A DNA stretch of 7,939 nt from an uncultured Xanthobacteraceae bacterium (lineage in GTDB: Bacteria; Pseudomonadota; Alphaproteobacteria; Rhizobiales; Xanthobacteraceae). The notes under the pieces are model-generated. The model was not told the DNA's origin. It ran no database searches and saw nothing but the letters and a program-made list of their open reading frames with translations. This document shows, piece by piece, positions 1 through 5,921 of this stretch (the first letter of the stretch is position 1; the number at the start of each line of letters is the position of its first letter). The stretch is from assembly GCA_955652195.1 (NCBI GenBank), contig CATPBC010000165.1, forward strand, positions 1-7,939. Direction: 5' to 3'. The position numbers and the translations under genes were made by a program.

Positions 1-821
1 CCGCCAGAGGTGATGGTGCGGTTGAGTTTATTCGCGCGCACAAAGGCGAGCATCGCGTCGCGCTTGTAATCGTGCAGCCGCGCTTCCTGGGCCAAAATCT
101 GATCGTGCAAGCGGATATTGAAGCCGCCTTCGGGCAACCGCAAATCGTCGGGAATGACGATGTTGATGCGTTCGAGACTGGCATCGATGGCGGCGGTCGA
201 TTCGATCGTCTCGTGCATGGTCTTCAGCGCCGTCCAGGCGCCGGTGTACCGCGACATCGCCCAGCCATAGAGGCCGTAATCGAGCACTTCCTGGACCCCC
301 GCAGGATTGAGGACGGGGATCATCACGTCGATAAAGTGATATTCGGACTGGTGGGCGGTGGTGGACGATTCCGCGGTATGGTCGTCGCCCATCAGGGCTA
401 ACACCCCGCCGTGTGTCGCCGAGCCGGCCAAATTGGCGTGGCGGAAAACGTCACCAGTGCGATCCACCCCGGGGCCCTTGCCGTACCACATGGCAAAAAC
501 GCCATCGTACTTGCCTTCGCCGCGCAGCTCGGCCTGCTGAGAGCCCCACACCGCGGTTGCCGCCAGGTCCTCGTTGAGCCCGCCTTGAAACCGAATATCG
601 CTTTTCTCGAGAAAGCGCCGGGCGCGCAGAAATTGGCTGTCGAGGGTGCCAAGGGGCGAACCGCGATAGCCGGTCACAAAACCGGCGGTGTTGAGACCGT
701 TGCGCCGGTCGAGCTCCTTCTGCATCAGGCAGAGCCGCACTAGAGCTTGATAACCAGTCACGAAAACGTGGCGCTGGGTGAGATCGTATTTATCGTCCAG
801 TGTGACGTCCCGCAGCGCCAT
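1..821 (-). CDS. Indolepyruvate ferredoxin oxidoreductase, N-terminal part (runs off left edge)
   Basis: The minus strand reads open from an ATG at 821 to the window edge, giving 273 residues beginning MALRDVTLDDKYDLTQRHVF. Family-typical stretches are GFVTGYRGSPLGTLD (residues 47-61), NEDLAATAVWGSQQ (83-96), FAMWYGKGPGVDRTGDVFRH (109-128) and LMGDDHTAESST (143-154). The NED...A segment matches the place of the conserved NEK...A segment of IorA, which carries a Glu near the thiamine diphosphate cofactor. The enzyme oxidatively decarboxylates aryl pyruvates such as indolepyruvate to the acyl-CoA, passing electrons to ferredoxin or a similar acceptor, in the cytoplasm. Proteobacterial versions are usually single fused chains of well over 1,000 residues, so about three quarters probably lies to the left. 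GGAGGTG at 825-831 is a strong Shine-Dalgarno sequence that fixes the start. The family call is confident; the substrate is inferred. Confidence 0.93.
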   Translation of the reverse strand, partial: MALRDVTLDDKYDLTQRHVFVTGYQALVRLCLMQKELDRRNGLNTAGFVTGYRGSPLGTLDSQFLRARRFLEKSDIRFQGGLNEDLAATAVWGSQQAELRGEGKYDGVFAMWYGKGPGVDRTGDVFRHANLAGSATHGGVLALMGDDHTAESSTTAHQSEYHFIDVMIPVLNPAGVQEVLDYGLYGWAMSRYTGAWTALKTMHETIESTAAIDASLERINIVIPDDLRLPEGGFNIRLHDQILAQEARLHDYKRDAMLAFVRANKLNRTITSG

Positions 822-853
822 ACGCACCTCCAAGGGCCAGTTTGCCCTTATGC

Positions 854-900
854 GCCCGATATTTCCAGAGAGGAACTTTGCTATGCGGGAAATATAGGGC
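854..900. repeat. 13-bp imperfect inverted repeat upstream of the indolepyruvate oxidoreductase gene
   Basis: The left arm GCCCGATATTTCC (854-866) and right arm GGAAATATAGGGC (888-900) pair at 12 of 13 positions, with a 21-nt spacer. The arms start 34 bp apart, about three helical turns. The right arm overlaps the likely -10 box of the downstream minus-strand gene, so a repressor operator is the simplest reading. A hairpin in the untranslated leader is the alternative. The repeat is directly visible; its function is inferred. Confidence 0.6.
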
Positions 901-918
901 AGGTCGGCGACGGAACAA
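891..918 (-). promoter_or_regulatory. Possible sigma70-type promoter for the indolepyruvate oxidoreductase gene
   Basis: On the minus strand TTGTTC (913-918) is followed after 16 bp by TATATT (891-896), close to the TTGACA/TATAAT consensus. Transcription would begin near 884, leaving a leader of about 60 nt before the ATG at 821. The -10 hexamer lies in one arm of the 854-900 inverted repeat. This is the only AT-rich patch in the gap. It was found by eye and has not been tested against a background model. Confidence 0.4.
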
Positions 919-967
919 CCGGCGGATCAACCGGGCCGACGCACCGAAAATTGCTGGTGGAGCTTAA

Positions 968-3844
968 CTAGGCTGCCCGAATGCGTGGGCGCAAGCGTCG
1001 AAGCAGGATTGGGATTTCCGCCGCTGGCACTGCCTTACTGAAGAGGAATCCCTGGACTTGCATGCACCCTTCGGCGCGCAGGAGGTCGAGCTGCTCTTCA
1101 GTTTCGACCCCTTCCGCCGTGGTGATCATGCCGAGGCTCGACCCGAGCCGCATCACAGCACGGATAATGGCCATGCAATCGTTGTCTCTGCCGAGTTCGC
1201 GAATGAACGAGCGGTCAATTTTGATTTTGTCGAACGGGAAGCTCCGCAAATAGCTCAACGACGAGTAACCGGTACCAAAATCGTCCATGCAGATGCGTAC
1301 CCCAAGATCACGGAATTGATGCAATGCATCGAGCACGGCCCGGTCTGCCTGCAGTAAAACGCTTTCCGTGATCTCCAATTCGAGCCGCGAGGCGGCAAGC
1401 CCGGATTGACCAAGCGCGGAAACGACCGACAGGGCCAGCATCGGATTGCGAAATTGCACGGCCGAAAGATTGACCGCGATGGCGAGCTTGGCCGGCCAAT
1501 TAACGGCATCACGGCAAGCCTGTTTGAGAACCCAATCGCCGAGCGGCACAATCAGCCCGATCTCCTCGGCCACTGGAATGAACTCGTCGGGCGGGACTAG
1601 GCCGCGGTCTGGATGATGCCAGCGGAGCAGCGCCTCAAATCCGCAGACCTCGCCGCGTCCAAGGTCGATGAGCGGCTGGTAATGGAGCTCAAACTGATCG
1701 GCCTGGAGCGCCTTGCGCAGGTCGAGCTCGAGCGTTCGACGCTCCTGCATCTGCGCATCCATCTCGGCCTGGAAAAAGTGATAAGCGCCACGCCCATCGG
1801 ACTTGGCGCGGTAAAGCGCCATATCGGCGTTGCGCAGGAGCTGATCGGGTTCTTTGCCGTCGGCAGGCGCCATTGCGATGCCGATACTGGTTCCGATGAT
1901 CAGCTGATGGCTTTGCACCTCGAACGGTTCGACCAGCTCGGCAATGACCTTGCCGGCAAGCTCGCTCGCGCTCTCCGGAGTTGCATTTCGTTGCACGATT
2001 GCGAATTCGTCGCCGCCTAGCCGCGCCACCGTATCGCTCGCCGATACGACGCGCTGCAGCCGTTCCGTTACCGCACAAAGCAGCGCATCACCGACCGAGT
2101 GTCCCAGCGAATCGTTGACGCTTTTGAAGCGATCGAGGTCGAGGAACATAACCGCAATCCGATCACCGCGGCCGAGCGCTTTCTCCATTTTATCCTGGAA
2201 CAGAACGCGATTAGGCAAATTGGTCAGTGCATCATGCCGGGCCATGTGCATGATCTTGGCTTCGGCCTGCCGGCGCTCCGTGACATCCTCATAGGTGGCG
2301 ACCCAACGCCCGTCCGCAGTCGGACAGTACAGACATGAAACGACCCGGCCGTTGTTGAGCTCATAAAGATGAGGCTTCGCTATCCGGTCTCTGAGAAATT
2401 CGGCCTGCTCAGCCAAGAGTTGCTCGACAGTTTTGCCGGGATGGTTGTTCACAGCAATGCTCGAAGACAGAACTTCCTTGTAATTTATGCCCGCCTTAAC
2501 TTGATCGGGCGGAAGCTTGAATATTTCCAGAAAGCGCCGATTGAAAACTTCAAGCCTGTTCTGCGCGTCGTATAGGCAAAGGCCTTGCGACATGTTTTCC
2601 AAGGCGGCGTCGAGCAACAGGTTTGATTGCCGCAGTGACCATTCCTGTTTTTTAAGCCGACTAACGTCGCCGCATAGCACGATGAAGCCGCCGTCGCTGG
2701 TGGGGCTGCGGCTTAACCGTAGCCAACGGCCGTCGGCCATGAGTGTCTCGCTGGTAGCGTGAACGGTCTTGTCGCGCCGCATAAGCATGTGGGAGGCATC
2801 GGCGGCGCCCTGCAGGGCCGGTGTCAGCTCGACGAGTGGCGTGCCCGGCTTGAGGAGCCCAGCCGAGATGCCAAGGAACTCTGCCGCCTGGGCGTTTGCC
2901 AGTACTATGACGTCATCGGCATCCACGACGACGACGCCATCCTGCGAGCGTTCCAACGCATCGGTCAGCCTTGCCTGGGCGCTGCGGCGCTGCGCCACCT
3001 CGCGGTCCATCATGGCTTTGATGTTGTCGCGCATCACTCCCATCGCGGCGAGCAGCGCGCCGAGCTCATCCGCGCTGCCATGCGGCACGGCGACGTCGAG
3101 TTTGCCGGCGGCGATCCGCTCGGCGACAGCGGAAGCTACCGCAACGGGCCCTACGATTCGGCGTGCGAGCGTCCAAGCGACAACGCCGGACAAAGCGAGA
3201 GCCAATGCAGTTCCAGCGATGTTTAATTGCATGTCGCGCGCCACGGTGGCGCGCGCGCTTTGTCGGTAAAGGAAGCCGTCGCCGGCCGTGTAGTTCACCA
3301 GCAGATCGATTTGTTCGTCGACCTTGAAAGCATATCGGTCGAGCGTTTCCCAGTTCAGCTCGGCCGTCGCGCCATTGACGAGTCGTTCACAGACCTTTTT
3401 CCAGGCTTCGACCGCACTTTTTACGTTTTCGGCAGCACGTGCAGCGCGAGCCGACTGAGAACGCCCGGCGGCGATCTGAAGATCCTCGGCAAGCGACGCG
3501 CCAAGCTTTTCGATCTGATTGTTGAGCGCCGCGCGCATCTGCGGGTCAGCAGCGATCCACTGCCGCGTGAATGCGGCGCGCATTGCGGCAAAATCGGCTG
3601 CCGCCGCGCGCGCGTAATTGATCGACATCAGCGATTCGTCGAACGTTTTGTCGACCAGGACACCCGCGTGTCTTATGCCGAAGGTCGCGTAGATACCTAA
3701 CGCGGCGGTGATCACGCTCATGAACAAGAACGCAACGAGGATACGACCGCGAATGGTCATACAGAGCGATGCCGCCCTCGCGACCGTGTCGCGCCAGGTA
3801 GACGCCAGTACTGACTGGAGTAACGCTATTCGCCCGTGCCGCAT
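968..3844 (-). CDS. Membrane-bound HAMP-PAS-PAS-GGDEF-EAL c-di-GMP synthase/phosphodiesterase
   Basis: This 958-residue protein is predicted to make or break the second messenger c-di-GMP at the inner membrane. The order is: first membrane helix about 35-56, a helical periplasmic region of about 150 residues resembling a four-helix-bundle sensor, second helix about 207-227, HAMP about 228-281, PAS about 295-390, a PAS_7-type domain about 405-525, GGDEF about 530-690 and EAL about 705-950. The cyclase motif is an intact GGDEF at 610-614, with DALTNLPNR before it. The inhibitory RxxD site is absent, because that place reads SASD (601-604). The EAL domain keeps E737-A-L, N792, the LEITE Glu (824), D854/D855 (DDFGTGYSS), KIKID, the AEGVE glutamates (911, 914) and QGF. 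Both activities therefore look possible. AGGG upstream supports the ATG at 3844; Met29 (3760) is an alternative just before the first helix but has a poorer ribosome site. It diverges from a cupredoxin gene. Confidence 0.93.
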   Translation of the reverse strand: MRHGRIALLQSVLASTWRDTVARAASLCMTIRGRILVAFLFMSVITAALGIYATFGIRHAGVLVDKTFDESLMSINYARAAAADFAAMRAAFTRQWIAADPQMRAALNNQIEKLGASLAEDLQIAAGRSQSARAARAAENVKSAVEAWKKVCERLVNGATAELNWETLDRYAFKVDEQIDLLVNYTAGDGFLYRQSARATVARDMQLNIAGTALALALSGVVAWTLARRIVGPVAVASAVAERIAAGKLDVAVPHGSADELGALLAAMGVMRDNIKAMMDREVAQRRSAQARLTDALERSQDGVVVVDADDVIVLANAQAAEFLGISAGLLKPGTPLVELTPALQGAADASHMLMRRDKTVHATSETLMADGRWLRLSRSPTSDGGFIVLCGDVSRLKKQEWSLRQSNLLLDAALENMSQGLCLYDAQNRLEVFNRRFLEIFKLPPDQVKAGINYKEVLSSSIAVNNHPGKTVEQLLAEQAEFLRDRIAKPHLYELNNGRVVSCLYCPTADGRWVATYEDVTERRQAEAKIMHMARHDALTNLPNRVLFQDKMEKALGRGDRIAVMFLDLDRFKSVNDSLGHSVGDALLCAVTERLQRVVSASDTVARLGGDEFAIVQRNATPESASELAGKVIAELVEPFEVQSHQLIIGTSIGIAMAPADGKEPDQLLRNADMALYRAKSDGRGAYHFFQAEMDAQMQERRTLELDLRKALQADQFELHYQPLIDLGRGEVCGFEALLRWHHPDRGLVPPDEFIPVAEEIGLIVPLGDWVLKQACRDAVNWPAKLAIAVNLSAVQFRNPMLALSVVSALGQSGLAASRLELEITESVLLQADRAVLDALHQFRDLGVRICMDDFGTGYSSLSYLRSFPFDKIKIDRSFIRELGRDNDCMAIIRAVMRLGSSLGMITTAEGVETEEQLDLLRAEGCMQVQGFLFSKAVPAAEIPILLRRLRPRIRAA

Positions 3845-3849
3845 GGATA

Positions 3850-3871
3850 GCCCTGATTACGGGCTCAGGGC
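3850..3871 (-). promoter_or_regulatory. Possible hairpin covering the ribosome-binding site of the GGDEF-EAL gene
   Basis: On the minus-strand transcript GCCCTG, ten loop bases and CAGGGC form a 6-bp perfect stem ending five bases before the ATG at 3844. The 3' arm contains AGGG, the only Shine-Dalgarno-like sequence for this start, so pairing would hide it. A competing 5-bp stem (3849-3853 with 3861-3865) uses some of the same bases. The pairing is visible; translational control is inferred. Confidence 0.35.
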
Positions 3872-3885
3872 GTATATCGGACGGC

Positions 3886-3913
3886 GTTAAAGGCGCTGCA
3901 GCAAACGCGTCAA
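3886..3913 (-). promoter_or_regulatory. Possible promoter of the GGDEF-EAL gene
   Basis: TTGACG (3908-3913) and TTTAAC (3886-3891) read on the minus strand with 16 bp between them, a moderate match to a sigma70-type promoter. The start point would fall near 3878, about 34 nt before the ATG at 3844. The TTAA array at 3928-3965 would lie directly upstream, roughly -50 to -87, where an activator or repressor could act. Confidence 0.35.
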
Positions 3914-3927
3914 TCTTCCTGGGTTCC

Positions 3928-3965
3928 TTAACGCAAACTTATGAACCCGTTAACGGCCCCTTAAC
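3928..3965 (+). promoter_or_regulatory. CtrA-like binding array: four TTAA/TTAT half-sites at 11-bp steps
   Basis: Half-sites are TTAA (3928), TTAT (3939), TTAA (3950) and TTAAC (3961), each start exactly 11 bp after the last, leaving 7 bp between boxes. The last pair is a perfect TTAA-N7-TTAAC, the published consensus for the alphaproteobacterial cell-cycle regulator CtrA; the first pair differs by one base. The array sits between the divergent GGDEF-EAL and cupredoxin genes and could serve either. A GGGTTC/GAACCC inverted repeat (3921-3926, 3943-3948) overlaps it. Binding by CtrA is inferred from the motif. Confidence 0.55.
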
Positions 3966-4046
3966 TGGGACGCCGCACTTTCAAGAAACGTGATCTGTTC
4001 GCCCGCCGGACCGTTCGATGGCGCTCGGGCGTACAAAAGGCAGTCG

Positions 4047-4406
4047 ATGACCCTAGACGAAGCGATGAGGTATTCTCACCGCCTCTTTGTCGTTCTCGCA
4101 GGCGCAGCCTTCCTGATCGGATTGGGCACGCTGGTGGGATTGGCTTTGCCGCAATATACGATTTCGCAAAAGGGTCGCGAATTCCACCCGGGAGAAATCA
4201 GCATCAAGCGCGGCGAAACGTTGCAGGTTGTGAATGACGACGCAGACCTGCTGCATCACGCCTATATCGATTCACCAAAATTCTCGTACGACTCCGGCGA
4301 CCAGCAGCCAGGCAGCAAGACCGATATCGCCTTTCCCGCGGCGGGTGATTTTGAGGTGCTTTGCGCAATTCATCCGAAAATGCGGCTGATGGTCCACGTC
4401 CAATAG
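4047..4406 (+). CDS. Membrane-anchored cupredoxin, amicyanin/plastocyanin-like
   Basis: This is a small periplasmic type 1 copper protein, probably an electron carrier. From the ATG at 4047 it has 119 residues. A hydrophobic segment (about 13-36, LFVVLAGAAFLIGLGTLVGL) is a signal peptide or N-terminal anchor. A cupredoxin core follows, with FHPGEISIKRGETLQVVNDD, then LHHAY supplying the first histidine ligand, and CAIHPKM near the C-terminus supplying Cys, His and Met. The C-x2-H-x2-M spacing is that of amicyanin and is tighter than in plastocyanin. The frame is open back to a GTG at 3990, but AAAGG at 4036-4040, six bases before 4047, favours the later ATG. Such proteins are often labelled 'methylamine utilization protein', yet no methylamine dehydrogenase is nearby. 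The stop lies 4 bp from that of the convergent membrane-protein gene. Confidence 0.85.
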   Translation: MTLDEAMRYSHRLFVVLAGAAFLIGLGTLVGLALPQYTISQKGREFHPGEISIKRGETLQVVNDDADLLHHAYIDSPKFSYDSGDQQPGSKTDIAFPAAGDFEVLCAIHPKMRLMVHVQ

Positions 4407-4410
4407 GGAG

Positions 4411-5448
4411 CTACAGGATCTTGGTGCCGAACAGTTCAGCGTGCACCACGTAGTAGGTCCCCAGAAACAGCGCGAGCGACGCGAGATAGCCGATCGGCAT
4501 CAGCGCACAGTCTCGCACTTGTGCCGATTCGCCGGCGTCATCGAGCGCAATCCCAACGAGCGCTACCACGATCAGCGAATGTCCGATCAGGTCGATCTTG
4601 CCGAACGCGAACACGGCGCTGACAAACATCGTAATTAACATAATGGCGGCGATGCGCCGGACCAGCGGCGTCCAGAGCAACGAAAACGCCAGCGCGAATT
4701 CGATTGCACCCGCCGCGCGCATAAAGAAATCCGGGTCAAATCCCAATGTCATTTCCGGATGCTGGACAAGCAGCGGATATGACCATTGCGGATAGGCCCA
4801 TTTTTCAATGGCGGCCCACATCAGCGTGATGGCCGCAGCGTAGCGCAAGACGTCGATTGGGCGCTTGCCGAAAAAATCCGTTCGCGCGCCAACCAAGGCA
4901 AGATAAGCGGCAATGCCGAGAAAGATCGGATAATCGGCTAGATGAAACGCGCCGTATTCCCAAACACCGATGTCGAAGAGGGCGACGATACCAAGTGCCG
5001 AAAAGGGCATCGTGTGCCGTGACAGCATGCCTGCGGCAATGCCTAACTGTATTGCGGCGACCCAAAGCGAATTAGTCTTCAATTCGGGGGTCAGCAAGAT
5101 CCCGCCCAGTGCCCAAATAGAGATGAAAAAGAACGCACAGGCGGCGCGGAAGATAATCTCGATATTTTCGCGCAGATAATAGGTGGCTTGGTTCAATGCC
5201 CGCTGGATGGCGCTGCCCAGCGGCGTGACATCGAGCGCGCTGCCGGTCATCAGACCGAGAAGCGAAAGCCCGGTCAGGAGTTCGAAATCCGGGCAGAGGA
5301 CATTGGCAAGACCGACCGGTTGCCCGGCGACATCGAAGGCACAGAACCATTTGACGTGTGCGCTGGCTGGCTCGGTCATGATCGCGTCGATCACGCAAGC
5401 AAGCAACAACGCGGCCGCGATTGGCAGCCGGCTGGTAAGCCGGGTCAT
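4411..5448 (-). CDS. DoxX-like polytopic membrane protein with cleavable signal peptide
   Basis: This 345-residue inner-membrane protein has a signal peptide ending EPASA (residue 30), so the predicted mature chain starts His-Val-Lys-Trp-Phe. About eight to ten hydrophobic helices follow, including IFRAACAFFFISIWALGGIL and IAAIMLITMFVSAVFAFG. The C-terminal half looks DoxX/MauE-like: VLRYAAAITLMWAAIEKWAY, then a polar loop with a Pro-Glu-Met-Thr-Leu-Gly-Phe stretch, then RAAGAIEFALAFSLLW with an in-membrane Glu. The frame is open to an ATG at 5484, but AGGAGG at 5455-5460, six bases upstream of 5448, and the fit of the signal peptide make 5448 the better start. Function is unknown. DoxX relatives take part in quinone-linked or thiol redox chemistry, and MauE helps methylamine dehydrogenase maturation. 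The flanking cupredoxin and di-haem peroxidase hint at copper or redox work in the periplasm. Confidence 0.75.
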   Translation of the reverse strand: MTRLTSRLPIAAALLLACVIDAIMTEPASAHVKWFCAFDVAGQPVGLANVLCPDFELLTGLSLLGLMTGSALDVTPLGSAIQRALNQATYYLRENIEIIFRAACAFFFISIWALGGILLTPELKTNSLWVAAIQLGIAAGMLSRHTMPFSALGIVALFDIGVWEYGAFHLADYPIFLGIAAYLALVGARTDFFGKRPIDVLRYAAAITLMWAAIEKWAYPQWSYPLLVQHPEMTLGFDPDFFMRAAGAIEFALAFSLLWTPLVRRIAAIMLITMFVSAVFAFGKIDLIGHSLIVVALVGIALDDAGESAQVRDCALMPIGYLASLALFLGTYYVVHAELFGTKIL

Positions 5449-5528
5449 CGGGGGCCTCCTCACGCAACGCGACGATCGCTGCACGCCGCCGCACGCAGCT
5501 CGCTGATATGTTTAATGCTTTACCACAA

Positions 5529-5569
5529 ATTTTAGGTTCCTCGTCATGCATTAATTAAGTTTTGGTTAA
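5529..5569 (-). promoter_or_regulatory. CtrA-like box at a possible promoter of the DoxX-like gene
   Basis: TTAA at 5566-5569 and TTAA at 5555-5558 are separated by exactly 7 bp. On the minus strand this reads TTAACCAAAACTTAA, and a third TTAA abuts it (5551-5554). A TAAAAT hexamer (5529-5534) lies 20 bp further towards the gene and would be the -10 box, placing the TTAA pair over the -35 region as at CtrA-activated promoters. The transcript would have a leader of about 75 nt. The site could instead act on the divergent small gene at 5685. Confidence 0.45.
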
Positions 5570-5610
5570 TCTTCAACATGACCAGCGCATGATGCTGAAA
5601 AGTCGAGCGA

Positions 5611-5620
5611 TCTAGCTAGA
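5611..5620. repeat. Perfect 10-bp palindrome TCTAGCTAGA
   Basis: TCTAGCTAGA is its own reverse complement. It lies in the gap between the DoxX-like gene and the small membrane-protein gene, 65 bp before the latter's ATG. It could be a dimer half-site or operator core, but a palindrome of this length can arise by chance. Confidence 0.3.
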
Positions 5621-5684
5621 CGGACGGTAAGCGGTCGGCACTAAATCTCGGGTCTGTAAGCATTGCCAGGCCGCGAGAGATAGA

Positions 5685-5846
5685 ATGCTCGTTGTGATTG
5701 GAGTCCTAAGTATTCTCACCGGCGCTCTTCTTGCCGGCACGTCCAGACGTTTCCCGGCTTATGTGCGGGTCCTCGAGATCGGTGCCGGTTTTCTGCTGAT
5801 ATGTGGATTGGCGCTATCCAGCTGCGCGTTGCCGGTTGTTTTGTAA
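5685..5846 (+). CDS. Small two-helix membrane protein (53 residues), unknown function
   Basis: An ATG at 5685 opens 53 codons ending in TAA at 5844-5846. The protein begins MLVVIGVLSILTGALLAG, a first hydrophobic helix. A short basic turn (TSRRFP) and VRVLEIG follow, then a second helix (about residues 33-53, GAGFLLICGLALSSCALPVV). The layout predicts a hairpin in the inner membrane. GAGAGA six to eleven bases upstream is a weak ribosome-binding site. The strongest support is a clear intrinsic terminator 26 bp after the stop, on the same strand and not explained by any other plus-strand gene. I do not recognise a family and no function is proposed. It could belong with the neighbouring redox membrane genes or be independent. 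Confidence 0.6.
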   Translation: MLVVIGVLSILTGALLAGTSRRFPAYVRVLEIGAGFLLICGLALSSCALPVVL

Positions 5847-5872
5847 AACCTCCCTATCCCGCACAGAAATCT

Positions 5873-5900
5873 CACGGCGGACGATGTACCGCCGTGTTTT
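5873..5900 (+). terminator. Intrinsic terminator after the 53-residue ORF
   Basis: CACGGCGG (5873-5880) and CCGCCGTG (5889-5896) form a perfect, GC-rich 8-bp stem with an 8-nt loop, followed directly by TTTT (5897-5900). The T-run is on the plus-strand side, so it ends transcripts from the small gene. In the other direction it lies 22 bp past the stop of the di-haem peroxidase gene and is followed by GAGATTTC, so weaker bidirectional use is possible. Confidence 0.8.
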
Positions 5901-5921
5901 CGGATAAGCGATTGGCGGAAT

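Noticed and set aside
1613..2020. Plus-strand ORFs of 110-170 codons inside the GGDEF-EAL gene and the left edge gene
   Set aside because: They lie antisense to genes with unmistakable motifs, have low-complexity GC-shadow composition and lack ribosome sites.
3990..4046. Upstream GTG start adding 19 residues to the cupredoxin
   Set aside because: The extension is polar and would sit in front of the signal/anchor segment. The ATG at 4047 has AAAGG at good spacing, and 3990 has no clear ribosome site.
5449..5484. Upstream ATG start adding 12 residues to the DoxX-like protein
   Set aside because: AGGAGG at 5455-5460 is ideally placed for the ATG at 5448 and would lie inside the coding region if 5484 were used.
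5072..5551. 159-codon minus-strand ORF overlapping the DoxX-like gene start
   Set aside because: It is an arginine-rich shadow frame; the overlapping frame has a signal peptide, membrane helices and a strong ribosome site.
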